Of a stretch of DNA of 64,000 bases, positions 53,861-64,000 are shown in pieces (positions within the stretch are counted from its first letter, which is position 1; every line of letters begins with the position of its first letter). Below the pieces are notes generated by a model. The model searched no databases. It had not been told where the DNA came from and worked only from the letters and a program-made list of their open reading frames with translations. The DNA is taken from contig JABMCL010002254.1 of assembly GCA_018857735.1 (NCBI GenBank), positions 492,501-556,500 of the forward strand, in the 5' to 3' direction. The stretch comes from Alviniconcha marisindica (Eukaryota > Mollusca > Gastropoda > Provannidae). The position numbers and the translations under genes were made by a program.

Positions 53861-54145
53861 GGATGTGGTGTACTGTATCTGTCATTGCACTATGTGTCTT
53901 GGTCATTCTTTTTTCAATCTGCGCTGCAGGACAATCTGTTCAAAATCACAAAGCGCCAAGCTTGATCGCTCATTTTAAATAGCGTTTAGCGTATACGGTA
54001 TAGTGTCTCACTTCAACATTTGGAAGACAGTGACACTTTATGGGAGGTGAAGCGCTTCTGAGAAAAAAGGTGGGAGTGGAGACTTGGTTAGTGGGGTGAT
54101 AACAGCAGGGACTGGAAGGATACCACAACCAGGGCCGTCTTGGCC

Positions 54146-54360
54146 ATGGCGGTCTCCGGCGTGGGCAGTCTAGTTGTACCGGACAAAACACTGTTTGAAA
54201 AGGCTACCTACACTGAAACAACACTGTTTGAAAAGGCTAGCTCCACTGAAACAACACCATTTGAAAAGGCTAGCTCCACTGAAACAACACTGTTTGAGAA
54301 GGCTAGCTCCACTAAAACAAGCAAAATATTCATCAGTTATATTTGTTGTCAAAGTTATCA
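54146..54360 (+). other. Short ORF with 33-bp repeats before CLHC1
   Basis: ATGGCGGTCTCCGGCGTGGG opens a frame that runs into four 33-bp units (T-E-T-T-L-F-E-K-A-S-S) and stops before the CLHC1 coding start. It is not joined in frame to CLHC1 by any evident donor. Could be leader sequence or chance. Confidence 0.25.
54186..54320. repeat. 33-bp minisatellite, 4 copies
   Basis: Unit gaaacaacactgtttgaaaa + ggctagctccact. Confidence 0.93.
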
Positions 54361-54515
54361 AAACAATGAACTACTGATCAATAAGCATGGACCAATAAAA
54401 GAAAATGGAAAAAAAATTTTGTTAAAAAGCAAAAAATCAAAAAACATCATAACATCAGCAATACTCTAGCAACTGAGTGTGGGTGTTTCCTTGAACAAGA
54501 CTGGGCTATTTTCAG

Positions 54516-64000
<9,485 letters not shown>

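Overview
The window is eukaryotic, most likely from a mollusc (probably a marine gastropod). The evidence is two intron-rich animal genes whose closest recognisable relatives are human CYFIP1/2 and CLHC1, GT-AG introns, very dense (TG)n/(CA)n/(GA)n microsatellites, and dispersed repeats of molluscan type: a SAP-domain element relic, a non-LTR retrotransposon tail and short interspersed repeats. No prokaryotic feature is present.

Layout. 1-10187 lies downstream of the first gene and is noncoding: unique sequence interrupted by minisatellites. 10188-50715 (minus strand) is a complete gene for a CYFIP/Sra-1 protein, the Rac1-binding subunit of the WAVE actin-regulatory complex. I resolved 28 coding exons by matching splice sites, reading phase and family sequence; exon 10 exists twice and exon 6 carries frame-breaking indels. 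A 5' UTR acceptor lies at 50904 and a probable noncoding first exon ends at 53527. 53528-53853 looks like a shared divergent promoter. 54516-64000 (plus strand) is the 5' part of CLHC1 (clathrin heavy chain linker domain containing 1), eight exons, running off the right end. The two genes are head-to-head. Nothing in the sequence says they act together.

The striking feature is the introns. Almost every one holds one or more minisatellites (units about 18-80 bp, 3 to about 40 copies). In at least ten places the unit is built from an exon edge: exonic codons plus the adjoining splice site have been amplified together. Examples are 17 extra copies of the exon 23 donor with ten codons each, 4 extra copies of the exon 21 donor, over 20 copies of the exon 10 donor plus a second copy of the whole exon, about 20 copies of the exon 6 acceptor with nine codons, about 14 copies of the CYFIP C-terminal codons and stop, and about 15 copies of the CLHC1 exon 5 acceptor. 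Several units are multiples of three and open in the exon's frame, so alternative splice-site use could add repeats of 11 or 14 residues. This is the main candidate for something undescribed: splice-site arrays made by minisatellite expansion at exon borders.

Limits: everything was read by eye. Homology calls rest on remembered family sequences, not on a search. Copy numbers and array edges are approximate. Several single-base indels next to arrays may be consensus errors.
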